Part shown: positions 10,943 through 23,562 of the stretch, one piece after another
How the letters are laid out: every line of letters begins with the position of its first letter
Position numbering within the stretch: the stretch's first letter is position 1
Assembly (NCBI GenBank): GCA_951213105.1
Contig: OX578153.1
Coordinates: 51,803,020 to 51,867,019 of the forward strand
Direction of reading: 5' to 3'
Length of the DNA stretch: 64,000 nt
Origin: Amaurobius ferox
Taxonomy: Eukaryota > Arthropoda > Arachnida > Araneae > Amaurobiidae
Notes under the pieces: generated by a model
What the model was told of the DNA's origin: nothing
Databases searched by the model: none
What the model saw: only the letters and a program-made list of their open reading frames with translations
Translations under genes and position numbers: made by a program

Positions 10943-11310
10943 AATAAACTGAATTAAGCATTGCTAACAGTATGTGGAAATTATAACATGTGTCTAAATG
11001 TGTTTTCAAAATTCATACACTGCTGAAAGATTCTACCACATGAGCTGTGAACTTTCATGAATGTCTCGTTTAAAGTCATCATCATTTATTATCATTTATA
11101 TGAACTTGTCATTTCAATACAAACATTGTGATTCAAGTATTTAACATATAAAATCATGTATAAAATAATTTTTATAGAATATCAGAATTACGGCTTACTT
11201 CTCTATAATTACTTATAACATTCTGTCAGTGCATACACATGCAATGTTGGATTTCTAAAATGTTCTTCAAAAGTGGTGAAAGGTGTTAACTAAAAATAAC
11301 ACATTGTTTC
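10943..11310. other. No gene seen (intron-like)
   Basis: AT-rich sequence without recognisable features, between two candidate exons. Confidence 0.45.
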
Positions 11311-11555
11311 GATAATATGTTACAGAATCTTCATAAATATCACAGAATCTTTATAAATCGATAATATGTTCCAAAATCTTTATAGATCTTTGTAGAGAAA
11401 CAGGCTATGTGCAGGAACTAACAAAGGTGGTTATTTCTAAAAAGTCTATATAGAAGCCACACATTACTTGGATAATATGCCACAGAATCTTCATAGATAG
11501 ATTACATAATCTTTATAGATGGATAATATGTTACAAAGTCTTTATAGATCGTTAT
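11311..11555. repeat. Degenerate tandem repeat
   Basis: Variants of GATAATATGTTACAGAATCT and CTTTATAGAT recur about five times with irregular spacing. Confidence 0.6.
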
Positions 11556-11887
11556 AAATAACATGGCCATATGAAAGACTTTCTCAGTATGTCTGTCACA
11601 ATATTAATGTCATCCAGTTCTTAAAAATTTTGCAGCATATATCTGAGGTACCACAAATTAAGGGTCACATATGTAAGATCTGATGGACTCTGTATATCAT
11701 CATATTTTTAATTATTGCTATATGCATACTCCCCATTTGAAGGGAATACAGTGCTATTTCATTGCATCATGGTTTTAGAAGACATTGTATACCAACTCTG
11801 TCAATAAAGATATATGACATGTTATGTGACGTGTAATTGAATACTCTATAATCATAAATAATGAAGTTCTTAAAATAGAACTCGTTT

Positions 11888-12270
11888 AAGATATAAAATT
11901 CAGGACAGTCTGCATGTCCTCCACTTTTGCTATTACATAATCTTGTTAATAATTTAATTTGTTGGCTCTTGAATGAAAATTAATTTTCTGAACGTATTTA
12001 ATAGTAAACGATTGTGCAATAATATTATTACACAATAATCTTTTAAAATAATCTTACTAAATTTTTACATAAAAGTATTAATATTCACAAATCGTTTGAA
12101 ATATAAATTTCTGGACAACCTGTATGTCTTTCACTTTAGCTATTTTTGAAGATATTTGATTTGTTGGCTCATAAATGAAAATTATTTTTCTGATCGTATT
12201 TAATTGTAAAATATTATTGTATAATAATTACTTAACTAAATTTTTATATAAAAGTATTAAAATTTAGAAC
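11888..12270. repeat. Tandem duplication, unit about 190 bp
   Basis: The unit at 11888-12085 (AATTTGTTGGCTC, ACTAAATTTTTACATAAAAG) recurs with about 80 percent identity at 12098-12270. No coding potential seen. Confidence 0.65.
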
Positions 12271-12730
12271 TTTTGATGTAATGTGTGTTTAGAAGAATAA
12301 TTTTGCATACACTCAAATAAGTCTAAAAAAATTTTCCTGATGAAACAGACCTCCATACATAACACACACTATGTCCACGTTTCAGGTTCTAAAATTTATA
12401 GCTCTTGCTTCTAGAGTACAGAAATTAATTTCTTAGTTACACAACTTATCCATTAGTAAGATTAAGAATGTGCACTTTAAGCACGTAAATAATTTATGAT
12501 AGTACATTTTCCAAAAGTGCTCAACTCTTGAAAGAAAACAAACAACCTTATGTCGCCTCAGGTGACAAAGAAATAGTAAATTTATGGAATCTAATCAATT
12601 TTCTTAAGCTGCAAAATTTTTCTGCCCAATAAAATGTGGGTGTGGCCTAAGCATTTAGTCATGCCTACCTGCGTTACGCTTAATAAAATATCCTTTTTCC
12701 CAACTTTAAACTCATTACAATTACAAAAAT

Positions 12731-13808
12731 TCTGATGTGAGAGGCACATGACTTTCCTTATATAATACAATGAATTTACCACTTTTACAGTAAAATAAAT
12801 AGACAATTTTTATAGTTGTTACTTATATTCTCTCCAAGATATTGAATTTTCGTCAATGAGTCGTCATTTTCCATGTCGCCATCATCAATGAGTCATCATT
12901 GGTTTAGCGTTATTGTTATCCATTTGGCGAGTTTTTCGTTAATTTGGCCACATTTAAAAATGCCGCCAAGTTGGCGACATTCCGCTAAATTCGTCGCCAA
13001 AATCTCGCCAAGCGTTATGGACGGAAGAATAAATTATTCTTAGAGCAGATAAATGACTATTGGCGTTCAAATACAAAAGTATTGGTCAAAGTATCTTTTT
13101 TCATGAATGGAACAAGCTAGATCCACGAGAATGATGTCATCCAATTTATCGCATGGTATTATATATGAAAAGTGAACATGTTTCTCAATAGGAAATATTT
13201 TTTTTTAATTTTATATGACTTTTTCATAATTTTTTTGAAAAATGTTCAGTATCTCGAAAACGGTTCATGTTAGCGTTCTAAAATTTATCCAAGTCAATCG
13301 TTTTCTAATGAAACATTACATGAGAAATGTCTATTTGCGTAACTTTATTAGCGGTTTCGATTTTTTGACGATTTTTTCAAAATTTCACTCGAAAATTTAG
13401 GGAGGTTCTGAACATTCGATTGAGTAAAAAAACAATAAACTTCCAGTGTTTACGGATTATGATTTTTGTACCAAATTTCGATCGAATCGGTCCATTCCTT
13501 CGTCAGTTATCATCTCCACAGGCTCACTGACACACACACACACATATACTTTCACACATACACACATACTTTCACACATACACACATACTTTCACACATA
13601 CACACATACTTTCACACACACACACAGGTAGGTCGGACGGTCTGGGTCTCAACAACAACAACAACAACACACACACACAGACATCACTTCAAAAATGCTT
13701 GATTCGTGATCAGGGATGCTTAAAACGTGTTCTTCCGTCGAAAACTCGAATTTGAATTTTCGACCCCGTCACAATACTTTCCTTATATATTATGTATGTA
13801 AGGAAAGT
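12731..13808 (-). mobile_element. HL-1 repeat, copy 5, with SINE tail fragment inside
   Basis: Both ends are present. The microsatellite zone includes a 17-18 bp variant repeat (ACACATACTTTCACACAT) at 13550-13620. A 43-bp SINE 3' end interrupts the CA tract. Confidence 0.88.
13627..13669 (+). mobile_element. 5'-truncated SINE 3' end with (AAC)n tail
   Basis: GGTAGGTCGGACGGTCTGGG followed by TCTCAAC and AAC repeats matches the 3' end of the full-length SINE at 23563-23850 (there on the minus strand). It looks like a severely 5'-truncated retroposition into the CA tract of HL-1. Confidence 0.75.
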
Positions 13809-14148
13809 AATACTATCCGATACATATATTATCTGAAACAGAGTTACTGCGTTAATTTCACTTTTTAAATAAATCATTACATGTTAATATATGAAACTGC
13901 TTATATAGCCCAGTGATAAAAAGGACAATATATGATTTTATTTTTAATAAAAGTTTAGAATTAAATTGTTAAATAATGAAATTTAGTATTCGTTGCATGA
14001 AAATCTCTAGACTTAGAGTGCAGAGGAGCAAACTTGATAGATGTTTCTAAAACAGTAAAAGACAATTTTTATTTCAAAATATATCGATTCCTTTTGAAAA
14101 TTATATACAGTAAACAAATATCGATTTTCTTCATCAATATATTTTCAG

Positions 14149-14220
14149 GCTGGTCCAACCTTCATGGACATCATTAATTGGACCGAAACGAGTTTCGAGC
14201 GTTCCTTTTCAAACTGAAAT
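14149..14220 (+). CDS. Candidate internal exon, same host gene
   Basis: A 72-base exon between a strong acceptor (CATCAATATATTTTCAG) and a near-consensus donor (AAT/GTGAGTAT). It is open in the phase supplied by the exon at 10448-10579, which leaves two bases; this exon supplies one and again leaves two. The peptide is LVQPSWTSLIGPKRVSSVPF followed by QTE. Matching phases and a length divisible by three support a real gene, but no homologue is recognised. Confidence 0.5.
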
Positions 14221-14741
14221 GTGAGTATATGCTAACATTTCGTTGACATAGTAAAACTCAACTGATTTGAATTAAATTCTGTATATAACTTGAACTAATT
14301 ATATTTTAGGTCAAATGTTAAATGTCGATCTATATACTAAGATATTTGAGATCAAAGGTCAAATAATGTTAAGTCTATGGAAAAGAACAAATTTCAATGA
14401 TTTGCGCACTACACAGAATTTTCTATTTGTTTGATATTACTTATACAAGTTACTAGGCTGCCTTGTACATTAATTATTTAACATTTTGAGTGTTACATTC
14501 ATGAAATAACCGTCTCAGTTACTAAATATAGCTTGAAACTAGATATCCTACTTGGTTTCAAGTTTTGTGTTCGAGAAACAGTAAGCTTGTCTATTACCCC
14601 TGGTAATAACACATTTAATCAACTGTTGCTTAGATTCAACCTTCGAAGAGTTCCAAAAATTGCATCCAAGCAGAGATTTTTCTCATGGCGGTGTGGTGGA
14701 CATGTGTCATATGGTTGTCAGCACACCATTCTCACTTTCAG

Positions 14742-14757
14742 GTCATCGAACGGTTAA
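14742..14757 (+). CDS. Candidate terminal coding segment of the same gene
   Basis: After the acceptor ACCATTCTCACTTTCAG, the phase left by the previous exon gives ATG (Met) across the junction, then SSNG and TAA at 14755-14757. It is very short, so another acceptor could be used instead. Confidence 0.3.
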
Positions 14758-14870
14758 TTCCACTGACAAGGACGGTTGATCACTTTAAGAAAAAAATATA
14801 TTAATTTAATTTTATATTATTTGGAAACTGATAGATAAATCTAGCAAAATAGTAGGAAATTGATATAATA

Positions 14871-15570
14871 TGGGGTGTTTCTAAAGTCGCGCAACCCACA
14901 TTTCGTTTGATATTTCCCAATACAAAAAAGACAAAAATATGAAATATTCACAATAAATAATTTAATGTCTGCATAACATCGTGCGTTACAACAAATGCTG
15001 AAAATGACAACCATTTGCTGCCAAGCACAGCTCTACTCGACGACAGGAATTTTAGCCACACAATGCAGCATATCGGTGGGAATAGATACAGTGATGTTGT
15101 CCTTTAAGGCTTCGATTGTCTTTGAATTGTTTGCGTATACACGTTCTTTGAGATAAGATCATAGAAAGAAATGAGGGGCAGTTAAATCAGGGGATCTTGG
15201 TGGCCATAATCCACGTGAAATGACCCTGCTTGGGATTTTCTTGAGGTGTGTGCAGTGGCACCGTCTTGTTGAAAATATCCAAACTGGCATTCTTCGTCCG
15301 TTCACTGCTCAAAAAATTCCTCAAAAATGGTAATGTAAACATCACAGTTCACAGTGTTTTCAAAGAAAATGGGACCGAAATGGCTCCACAATAAATACAC
15401 GCTCCGTAAACTGAGCGCCATTTTAGAATTATATGAACTGACTCTGTACTAACAACGCCATCTATTGTGCATTATATGATGTATAAATAGCGCGAAATTC
15501 AAACATCTGTCTTTATATTTATGAGAGATATCAACCGAAATGTGGGTTGCGCGACTTTAGAAACACCCTG
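14871..15570 (-). mobile_element. Tc1/mariner element, internally deleted
   Basis: Terminal inverted repeats of at least 33 bp (GGGTGTTTCTAAAGTCGCGC at each end) lie next to TA dinucleotides (14869-14870 and 15571-15572), the mariner target duplication. The interior carries part of a transposase on the minus strand. Confidence 0.92.
15000..15310 (-). pseudogene. Mariner transposase remnant
   Basis: The minus strand near 15300-15240 encodes CQFGYFQQDGATAHTS, the second catalytic Asp block of mariner-type DDE/D transposases. After frame changes comes a C-terminal part with YLKERVYANNSKTIEALKDN and ITVSIPTDMLHCVAK (15160-15045). The N-terminal half and first catalytic Asp are missing. Confidence 0.85.
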
Positions 15571-15889
15571 TATAATGGACAATTCCGATTTTTTTTTTTA
15601 AAGCTCTTAAAACTAATTGATATTTATAGAGAATTTTTTTCTGTTTTCAAATATCCAAGCGAAAATCTCTTAAAATAATTATTTATTTAAATATCAAGAA
15701 ATGAAAACGCGCAAAATCTACCCAAACACAAAACGGACCGTGATAGGCTGTGACGTCACATGGCCCGTTCGACCTGTGATGCAACATTCTACTACGTGCT
15801 GTTTCTATTGAGATATTTGCAAGTAGTTGGCGTTTAATTTTGTTTACAATTTGTTTATAATTATTTTACCCATTTGTTCTTGGTCTGCT

Positions 15890-16560
15890 TGAGTTTAAAT
15901 TATCTGTTCCTTATTTTATGTTATTGTAAACATGGATTTTGGTTTTGTTAAAGGGCATCAGACAATCTGCCCAAGATCGATTCCACCATGATGGCTCTAT
16001 ATTTTAAAAACAATATAGATTTTGTGACAGCTGAATCTCGCGGTGTAAAAGTTGATGAGTTTAAATTATTTGTTCCTTATTTTATTTTATTGTAAACATG
16101 GATTTTGGTTTTGTTAAAGGGCAATCAGACAATCTGCCCAAGATGGATTCCATCTGTATTTTAAAAACAATATAGATTTTGCGACAGCTGAAACTCCTGG
16201 TGTAAAAGTTGATATGCAAGATTTACCCCTTTTCTTGAGTTTTTTTTGGAAATTAAAAGAAAAACATTTGTATTTAAATGTTTATTTTTATATTTCTATC
16301 GCATTTTGCCTTGAGATATTTGCAGGGTAGTTAGGGTTTAATTTTGTGTACAATTGAAATTTTACATTTGTACTTGGTCTGTTTGAATTAAGATCATTTG
16401 CTGATTATTTTATTTTATTGAAAACATGGATCCTGGTTTTGATCCTAGTTTTTGATGGGGAATAAGACAATTTGTCTAAGATCGATTATACTGAGATAGC
16501 GCTCTATTTGAGAAACAATAAATAATTTGTAAAAGCTGAAACTCGAGGTGTAAACTTGGT
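15890..16560 (+). repeat. Three diverged copies of a 165-bp coding-like unit
   Basis: Units begin near 15892, 16057 and 16380 and share TAAACATGGATTTTGGTTTT, then CAGACAATCTGCCCAAGAT and a segment translating as MALYFKNNIDFVTAE followed by RGVKVD. The third copy is most diverged. The peptide could be the N-terminus of a transposon-borne protein, but I cannot name it. A TGACGTCA motif is upstream at 15751-15758. Confidence 0.6.
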
Positions 16561-16580
16561 ACACTTTTCTTGAAGGTTTA

Positions 16581-16621
16581 TTATAATAATAATAATAATA
16601 ATAATTATTATTATTATTATT
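16581..16621. repeat. (ATA)n/(TTA)n microsatellite
   Basis: AATAAT repeats pass into ATTATT repeats, forming a self-complementary tract. Confidence 0.95.
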
Positions 16622-17913
16622 GTGAATTACATCTATGTTTAGAGTATCTGTGGTGGAAATCGGAGCATAACGAAAAATGCAAACACTTTGACCGCCAATT
16701 TCTCCTAACCTGATAGATAAAAATATACATAATTTTTTCTTGTTTCGTTGGCCCAGATTATGAATATATGAAATAATTTTAATACTATGGAACTTTTTTA
16801 GAAAACACTTAAAACATCTATCCGAGCGAGTGATTTTTAAATTTTCTTACTTTCACTCAAACTTCAAAAGATAGATGTAAATAGTAAGCAACAAAAATAT
16901 GTATTAGCAAATTTAGTTTCTGAATCTAATTTTTGAAAATAAAAAACTAATTTATTGAAACTTACTGACTTAGTTTTCGAGTAACTGTCTTGTCAAGTTG
17001 AAGAAGATTGAAATATTTTCGTTTTACAAGTTTGTAATGCTTATAACTCAAAAACTAAAAGTGCTAGCTATAAACAATAAGCAAGAATTTGTAGCTCTTT
17101 AAATGTCTTGCAAGTGTATATAATTGGGTTTTGGATCGAGTGGTTATAATTTCGATAGCTTAGTTTTTAACCTGAATTTTCCAATGGCTGGGAAAGCTGC
17201 AATATTTAAATGTCACGATTGTTGCAGCTCAGTGTCTTTACTTACTCCTTGGTGAAATGTGGATGCCCAAGAACGAGATATTTTATTTTGTTTAAGAAAG
17301 TTAGAAAGTTAAATAAAATTGGGGATTCTAAAGATCTTTAATGATTGGTGAGGTTTGAACATAATACATGGAAATATACGTGATCAAATAAGCAAATATG
17401 TGCCGCCAGACAAGTTTATAAATTATCTTTTGAATGTAAAATCTCGTCAGATATATTATAAAGTTTAATATATATACCGCAAAGCAAATTAATAAAAAAA
17501 TTGCATATTTTGAGAAAATTACATATCTAGAGTCGGAGTATCCAGATGACATCGAGACGAAAATTAAAAATGCTAGCTAGCTATAAACAGTTAGCGAGTA
17601 ATTTGCAGCACTTTGAAAGCCTGTAAACGAAACAAATGAGTCTGAAAACAAAATCGAACAAATTGAATCTTACTGAAGTTTTATTTTACAAAATATTATT
17701 TATGCAAAACCATTTCGGCTCCATCGGACTGAACGACACACCATTGATTTTTTTTTTTAAATGTGCTCCATAATTTTTTGAGTGCGAATAGCCTTTTATA
17801 GTTAAGTTTGTTATACAGTAAATTTAAACCGAAAGCTTAGATTGAGCGGTGTATTTTTCTGGGAATTAAAAACAATATTTATGTTTATATTTATATATAA
17901 TTTTATGCATATT
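16622..17913. other. No gene seen
   Basis: AT-rich sequence. The 74-codon frame at 17328-17552 is hydrophobic but lacks splice or family support. Short similarity between 17030-17110 and 17565-17660 (GCTAGCTATAAACA) suggests an old duplication. Confidence 0.4.
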
Positions 17914-18841
17914 ACTTTCCTTATATACATAATGTATAAGGAAAATATTGTGACGGGGTCGAAAATTCGAATTCGAGTTTTCGACGGGAGAGCACGTTTC
18001 AAGCATCCCTGATCACGAATCAAACATTTTTGAAGTGATGTCTGTGTGTGTGTGTGAAAGTATGTGTGTGTGATAGTGAGTCTGTGGAGACGATAACTGA
18101 CGAACGAATGGACCGATTGGAACCAAATTTGGTACAAAAATCACAATCCGTAAACACTGGAAGCCTATTGTTTTTATACACAATCGAATGTTCAGAACCT
18201 GCCTAAATTTTCCAGTGAAATTTTAAAAAAATCGTCAAAAAATCAAAGCCGCTACTAAAGTTACGCAAATAGACATTTCTTATGTAATTTTTCATTAGAA
18301 AACGATTGACATAAATTTTAGAACGCTAACATGAACTGTTCTCGAGATATTGCACATTTTTCAAAAAAATTATTAAAAAGTTATATAAAATAAAAACAAT
18401 ATATTTCCTATTGATAAACATGTTCACTTTTCATATGTAATACCATGCGATAAATTTGGTGACATTATTCTCGAGGATCTAGCTCGTTCCATTCATGAAA
18501 AAATATACTTTGAGTAATACTTTTGTATTTGAACGCCAATAGTCATTTACCTGCTGTAAGAATAACTTATTTCTCCGTCCATTACGCTTGGCGATATTTT
18601 GGCGACGAATTTGGCGGAATGTCGCCAACTTGGCGACATTTTTAATTGTTGCCAAATTAACAAAAATCTCGCCAAATTGATAAAAATGACGCTAAATCAA
18701 TGAAAATGACGACTAATTGACGAAAATTCAATATCTTGGAAAGGATATAAGTATCTACTATAAGAATAACATTTTTTTTAACTATAAAAGTAGTAAATTC
18801 ATTGCATTATATAAGAAAAGTCATGTGTTGCCCACATCAGA
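17914..18841 (+). mobile_element. HL-1 repeat, copy 6
   Basis: Complete. ACTTTCC palindrome at left, short TG tract at 18042-18072, hairpin CATGTGTTGCCCACATCAGA at 18841. Its 3' end faces the 3' end of copy 7 across 57 bp. Confidence 0.9.
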
Positions 18842-18898
18842 TTTTTTTTTTATTATATTTATATGATTTGTGAGGATTCTAAATACAATAGTTAAAAG

Positions 18899-19780
18899 TC
18901 TGATGTGGGCAACTCATGACTTTTCTTATATAATGTAATGAATGTACTTTTACAGTAAGAAAAATATATTTTTCTTATAGTAGATACTAATATTCTTTCC
19001 AACATATTGAATTTTCGACAATTAGCCGTCATTTTCATTGATTTAGCGTCATTTTAATCCATTTGGCGAGATTTTCGTTAATTTGACAACATTTCAATAA
19101 ATTCGTCGCCAAAATTTCGCCAAGCTTTACTGACGCAGAAATAAGTTATTCTTATAGCAGATAAATGACTATTGACGTTCAAATACAAAAGTATTACTCG
19201 AAGTATCTGTTCTCATGAATGGAACGAGCTAGATCCACTAGAATGATGTCACCCAATTTATCGCATGGTATTACATATAAAAAGTGAACATGTTTCTCAA
19301 TAGGAAATATATTTTTTTTATTTTATACAACTTTTTGATAATTTTTTTGAAAAATGTCAATATCTCGAGAACGGTTCATGTTACCTTTCTAAAATTTATG
19401 TGAATCGTTTTCTAATGAAAAATTACATAAGAAATGTATATTTGCGTAACTTTATTAGCGTTTTTGATTTTTTGACGATTTTTTCGAAATTTAACTCGAA
19501 AATTTAGGGATGTTCTGAACATTCGATTACGTTTAAAAACAATAGGCTTCCAGTGTTTACGGATTGTAATTTTTGTACCAAATTTCGTTCGAATCGGTCC
19601 ATTCGTTCGTCAGTTATCGTCTCCACATACTCACTGACACACACACACACAGACATCACTTCAAAAATGCTTGAATCGTGATCAGGGATGCTTGAAACGT
19701 GCTCTCCCGTCGAAAACTCGAACTCGAATTTTCGACCCCGTTACAATACTTTCCTTATACATTATGTATATAAGGAAAGT
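18899..19780 (-). mobile_element. HL-1 repeat, copy 7
   Basis: Complete, but shortened: about 40 bp of the TTGGCGA/TCGCCAA cluster is missing. Begins TCTGATGTGGGCAACTCATG (plus strand) and ends with the GGAAAGT palindrome. Confidence 0.9.
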
Positions 19781-20070
19781 AAAAACTAAAAGACTAATTC
19801 AAAACTTAAACAAAAGGCCTCTCGAGATCAGTTGTACATTCTGCTAACTTAGTACCGAATTTCGCCGTAATTCGAAGTTTAGATTACACGCACACACACA
19901 CACACAGAAAGTCAAATATCTACTTTTATTATTGTAAATGATTGCTTTTTTATAATTTTATTAAAAATGACTTTTTTTTTGCTATAGTGATTTATTACTG
20001 TTGCATTTCATTGCATTTTGCAATTAGTATGTAGTAATACAAATAAAATTTCATCGCTGGTGAAGAAAGA

Positions 20071-20880
20071 TCTGGTGTGGGCAGCGCATGACTTTCACTC
20101 CAGACTCATATTCATATTCTATTTATTTCTTCAATAATTCATTAAAGTAAGTTTAATTGCACAAAATAACACCCATAATTATTTTTAATGATACTGAATT
20201 TGTACTTTTAATTGAATTTCCGTGTCATTTGGTAACTGGACTTATTTTAAAGGTGACGCAGCAAAGATGAGAAAAAAATTAAGTATCTCGAAAACGGATA
20301 GTCCTAGAGTAATGGGGTTATGGAGTTGGTCTTATTCTTGTCATCGTCAAAAAATTACGTATAAAACAAATATTTAATTGATATATTTGAGCATACGTTG
20401 ATTTTTATATTTAGATTTAATGATTTTTGCTGGCAATTTCGCGAAAAAGGTATTTTCCGAATCGTACCAAAATGTAATCAGCACCAGAGTAACCTACAAG
20501 TGACTTATCTACTAAATTTGTGAAATTTGCTCGATTAATTTTTATCTAGAGTGCATATAGGCAATTTTTGCGGGCCATTTCGCAAAAAAAAAGTCAGGTT
20601 CTTTTAACACAAATCGCACCAAAATCTACTCAGCACCATGGTTACCCTTCAAGGGATATACCTACCAAATTTTATGAAGTTCGGTCAATTAATTTTTCAG
20701 TTAGAGTGGACACAGAATCTGCACAGACATACACACAGCCACATACACAGACGTCACGCTTATAAGATTTTTCATATCCTAGAGATCCCAAAACGTGTAA
20801 ATCCGTCGAAAACTCGAGTTGCGATTTTCGACACAATTCGAATACTTTCTCTATACATTACCGTGTATTGCAGGGAAAGT
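20071..20880 (-). mobile_element. HL-2 repeat, copy a
   Basis: HL-2 family. The plus strand begins TCTGGTGTGGGCAGCGCATG and has TCTCGAAAACGG near 20286 and two GGCCATTTCGC blocks. A short CACAGACA tract lies at 20725-20750, then GTCGAAAACTCGAG, and it ends with the palindrome carrying TGTATTGCAGGGAAAGT. The sense 5' end is at the right. Confidence 0.85.
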
Positions 20881-21180
20881 AAAAATATATATTACAAATA
20901 CATTTTTGGCCATATCTTTTTCCCGTTATTTATATGACGTTTTATTTCCTCTCTTCAGCAGACGATTTTCTACCGGAGCAATTTATTGCATTTTCCTTTC
21001 TGAACTGAATTCAATTTTCAGCAAACAAACAAACAAAAAAAAATCCACCGTTTTGCTATCGAAAGTGCACGTTTCTATGTGTTCAAATATTCAAGAGTTT
21101 CCGTGTTTCAATGGTTTAATTTTTATTTATTGAATACAAATCTACGTTTGCCATAATTCCATTTTATGAAGAATATTGAT
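20881..21180. repeat. Diverged repeat shared with 28240-28540
   Basis: Shared words include CCTCTTC, ACGATTT, GCCGGAACA/ACCGGAGCA and GAATTCAAT in the same order. Each copy lies immediately outside the palindromic end of a different HL element. Confidence 0.5.
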
Positions 21181-21420
21181 AGAACTTAACAAAAACATTT
21201 CATTTTCTGGAATAAATTGGTAAGAATAGGCAATTGTTTAAGCTTTATTTTGGCCGGCAAATTTATAAATAAGATTTCTAAGAACATTTCTTTCCTTGCA
21301 AAGTGGGAACTTTCCGATCCTTACCAGTCAAACAATAGAATTTTTGAATTTAGACTTTTTAAAATGTTCAGATTACGATCTTTGCAAAATATTTCGTATG
21401 TTAATTATCTTGCATACTAA

Positions 21421-22389
21421 AGAAATATGTCTGTATGGTCGCGGTCTGTAGCGGGAAACATCGTGTGGCTATGAAATTTGGTACACAGGTACTTCTCGTG
21501 GTACACATACATCCCTCGACGTTATTATTTTTTTAATCCAAATTAATTTCAAAGTTATGAATTTTTAAAGTCAAAATCCCGATTTTTCGCCATTTTGTCA
21601 AATTAAATCTGTTCTTTCTGTGCTGCCACAAATTCGCAGACGATCGGGCAGTTTGACAGTTGTTTAATCTGGTGGATAAAAAGTTAATCGCAACAAGTAC
21701 ATTACTTTTGGGGCTTTCTAATTTTACGAATTCAAACGATGTCGTCCTCTTTTTTTTCTTATTTGATATTATATTATCATTTTGAATATTGTACTAAAAT
21801 TTGAATGAAATTGGATGAAAATTCTCTGAGATAGCAATAAATTTCGGATATAAAGGAACTTTTTTTTTTGCATTTTTAAGTATTTTCATCTATTTGTGTC
21901 GCAAGATTGATATTAGTTGGAAACAGACGATTTAGAAATTAGTTCTGTTGTCTGTATCTGTATTATTTAAATAGCAGCCGCTTATTTAGGACGAATAATT
22001 CGTTTTCATTTTTTTATAAATAAATTTATTAATATTATTTTAACCAGGTATAAAAACTGCATATTTATTGTTACATTATTTATTTTAAATAGTCAAACTA
22101 TAAATTTTAGCACAAGAAATACTTCAGAATAAAAAAAATAAGAAAAACATTAAAAAAGTTATTATTATTATTATTATATATATATATAATACAGAAGGTC
22201 GTTCGCACTTCATGGAAATGATTTTGTATTTGTGTTTCTTGTTAGCCTTTTGAGATAAAGATTTGGCATTTTCAATATAATCGTCTGCTACTATTTTATT
22301 TTGATTGGAATGCAGAATAAAAGATTTATTTTGAGAATGGCTCCTGAAATTGATAGATGACTCCAAGATTATGTAAATGCGCTTTCTGA
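21421..22389. other. No gene seen; possibly 5' part of the mariner element
   Basis: Upstream of the transposase relic, containing AT microsatellites near 22160-22190. I could not find inverted ends. Confidence 0.35.
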
Positions 22390-23436
22390 GGAAAAATATT
22401 CGTATCAACAAATTGTAAATCGATGTAAAAATCGAGTTTATTGCATTTCAAAGAAAGGTATTTTTAATATATTAAATTTGAAAGAGATAAAGCGTCTAGC
22501 TGAAAGTAAAAATGAAAAAATGGCTGCAAAATCGCATAAGACTGTTCGAACGCGGGTAAATATCAAGAAAGTGAAGTCTCTGATCCTAAAAAAAATCCAA
22601 TTCAAAGATCCATTGCATCGAAACTGGAATGTCTTCTGGCATTGTATGTAAAATCATTTATAAAGAATTAAAAAAGATGTTTAAATCTAAAGTTCATCTG
22701 CTTTTGCCAAAGCATGTTGCAGAAAGAAAAACAAATTGTAGAAAAATATATGAAAAACACCTAGCTGCTGATAAGTGGAAATTGGGGATAACACTCGATG
22801 AGGCATGGGTGTATTTAAATGACTGTAATAAAAAAGAGCAATATTCTATTGCTCAACTGACGAAAATCACCGTACAAAATGGCTTCGTCAATGTACAGAA
22901 AAGTTCCAAAAAGGATTCATCATAGTTGCAGGATTTTGTTACAACGGTAAATTAAAACTCAAAAAAGTCTCAAGTAAAGCTAAAATTAATTCACTCTACT
23001 ATATCAGCAGAATATTTTACAACCAATTTTTGAAAAAGAAAGTTCAGCCTTAAATGGAAAGGACATCAATAAAGTTGAGCTTCATATGGACAAAGCCTCT
23101 AGTCGCACGTTTAAGACAATTGTCGCATATTTAGCAAAGAAAGAATCAGAAACAGGAATAAAATGTATCCCATTTAATGAAATACCTGTAAAATCACCTG
23201 AAGCTTCTCCTATGGACTTTAGCGCTTTCGGTTTGTTAAAACGAGCCTTACGAAAACGGCATCCAAGAACACTGAACGGACTTTGGAAAACGACCCCAGA
23301 GGCATGGAATAAAATTGGCATGACGGTGCTAAGAAAAACTTTATTTTCATGGAAAATTCGAGCTAGACTCATAGTCAAGAATCAAGGCTATCAGATAGAA
23401 GCAAATTGCCGCAAGAAATACGACCTTTATGCATAA
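22390..23436 (+). pseudogene. Tc1/mariner transposase, multiply frameshifted
   Basis: Reading across frames gives an N-terminal HTH region (NPIQRSIASKLE and KMFKSKVHLLLPKHVAERK). The first catalytic block is GITLDEAWVYLNDC (about 22789-22833), the second HMDKASS (about 23082), and the third region SPMDFSAFGLLKRALRKR (about 23208-23262). A conserved C-terminal tail ends at TAA 23434-23436. At least three frame changes separate the blocks, near 22628, 22900 and 23050. The acidic residues at the expected DDD positions survive. The enzyme would cut and paste its own DNA, but this copy cannot be translated whole. Confidence 0.87.
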
Positions 23437-23549
23437 AAATTAATTATCAAAATCGTTTCCATAAAGGCAAACGACCCATGAGAGTGGTTAGAAAGAATAA
23501 CCAATTATAGAAGATGTCTGGGCGCAGTGCCCAAAGTCGGCCAATCAGA

Positions 23550-23562
23550 GCCAAGGAGGCGT
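23550..23562. repeat. Left target-site duplication of SINE-A
   Basis: GCCAAGGAGGCGT, repeated exactly at 23851-23863. Confidence 0.95.

Noticed and set aside
13446..13702. Frames rich in Thr-His repeats, also at 9158-9490, 39905-40087 and 62024-62416
   Set aside because: Translation of CA/TG microsatellites inside HL-1 elements.
14533..14757. 74-codon frame as a single exon gene
   Set aside because: No family features. Only its last codons after a good acceptor match the phase of upstream exons.
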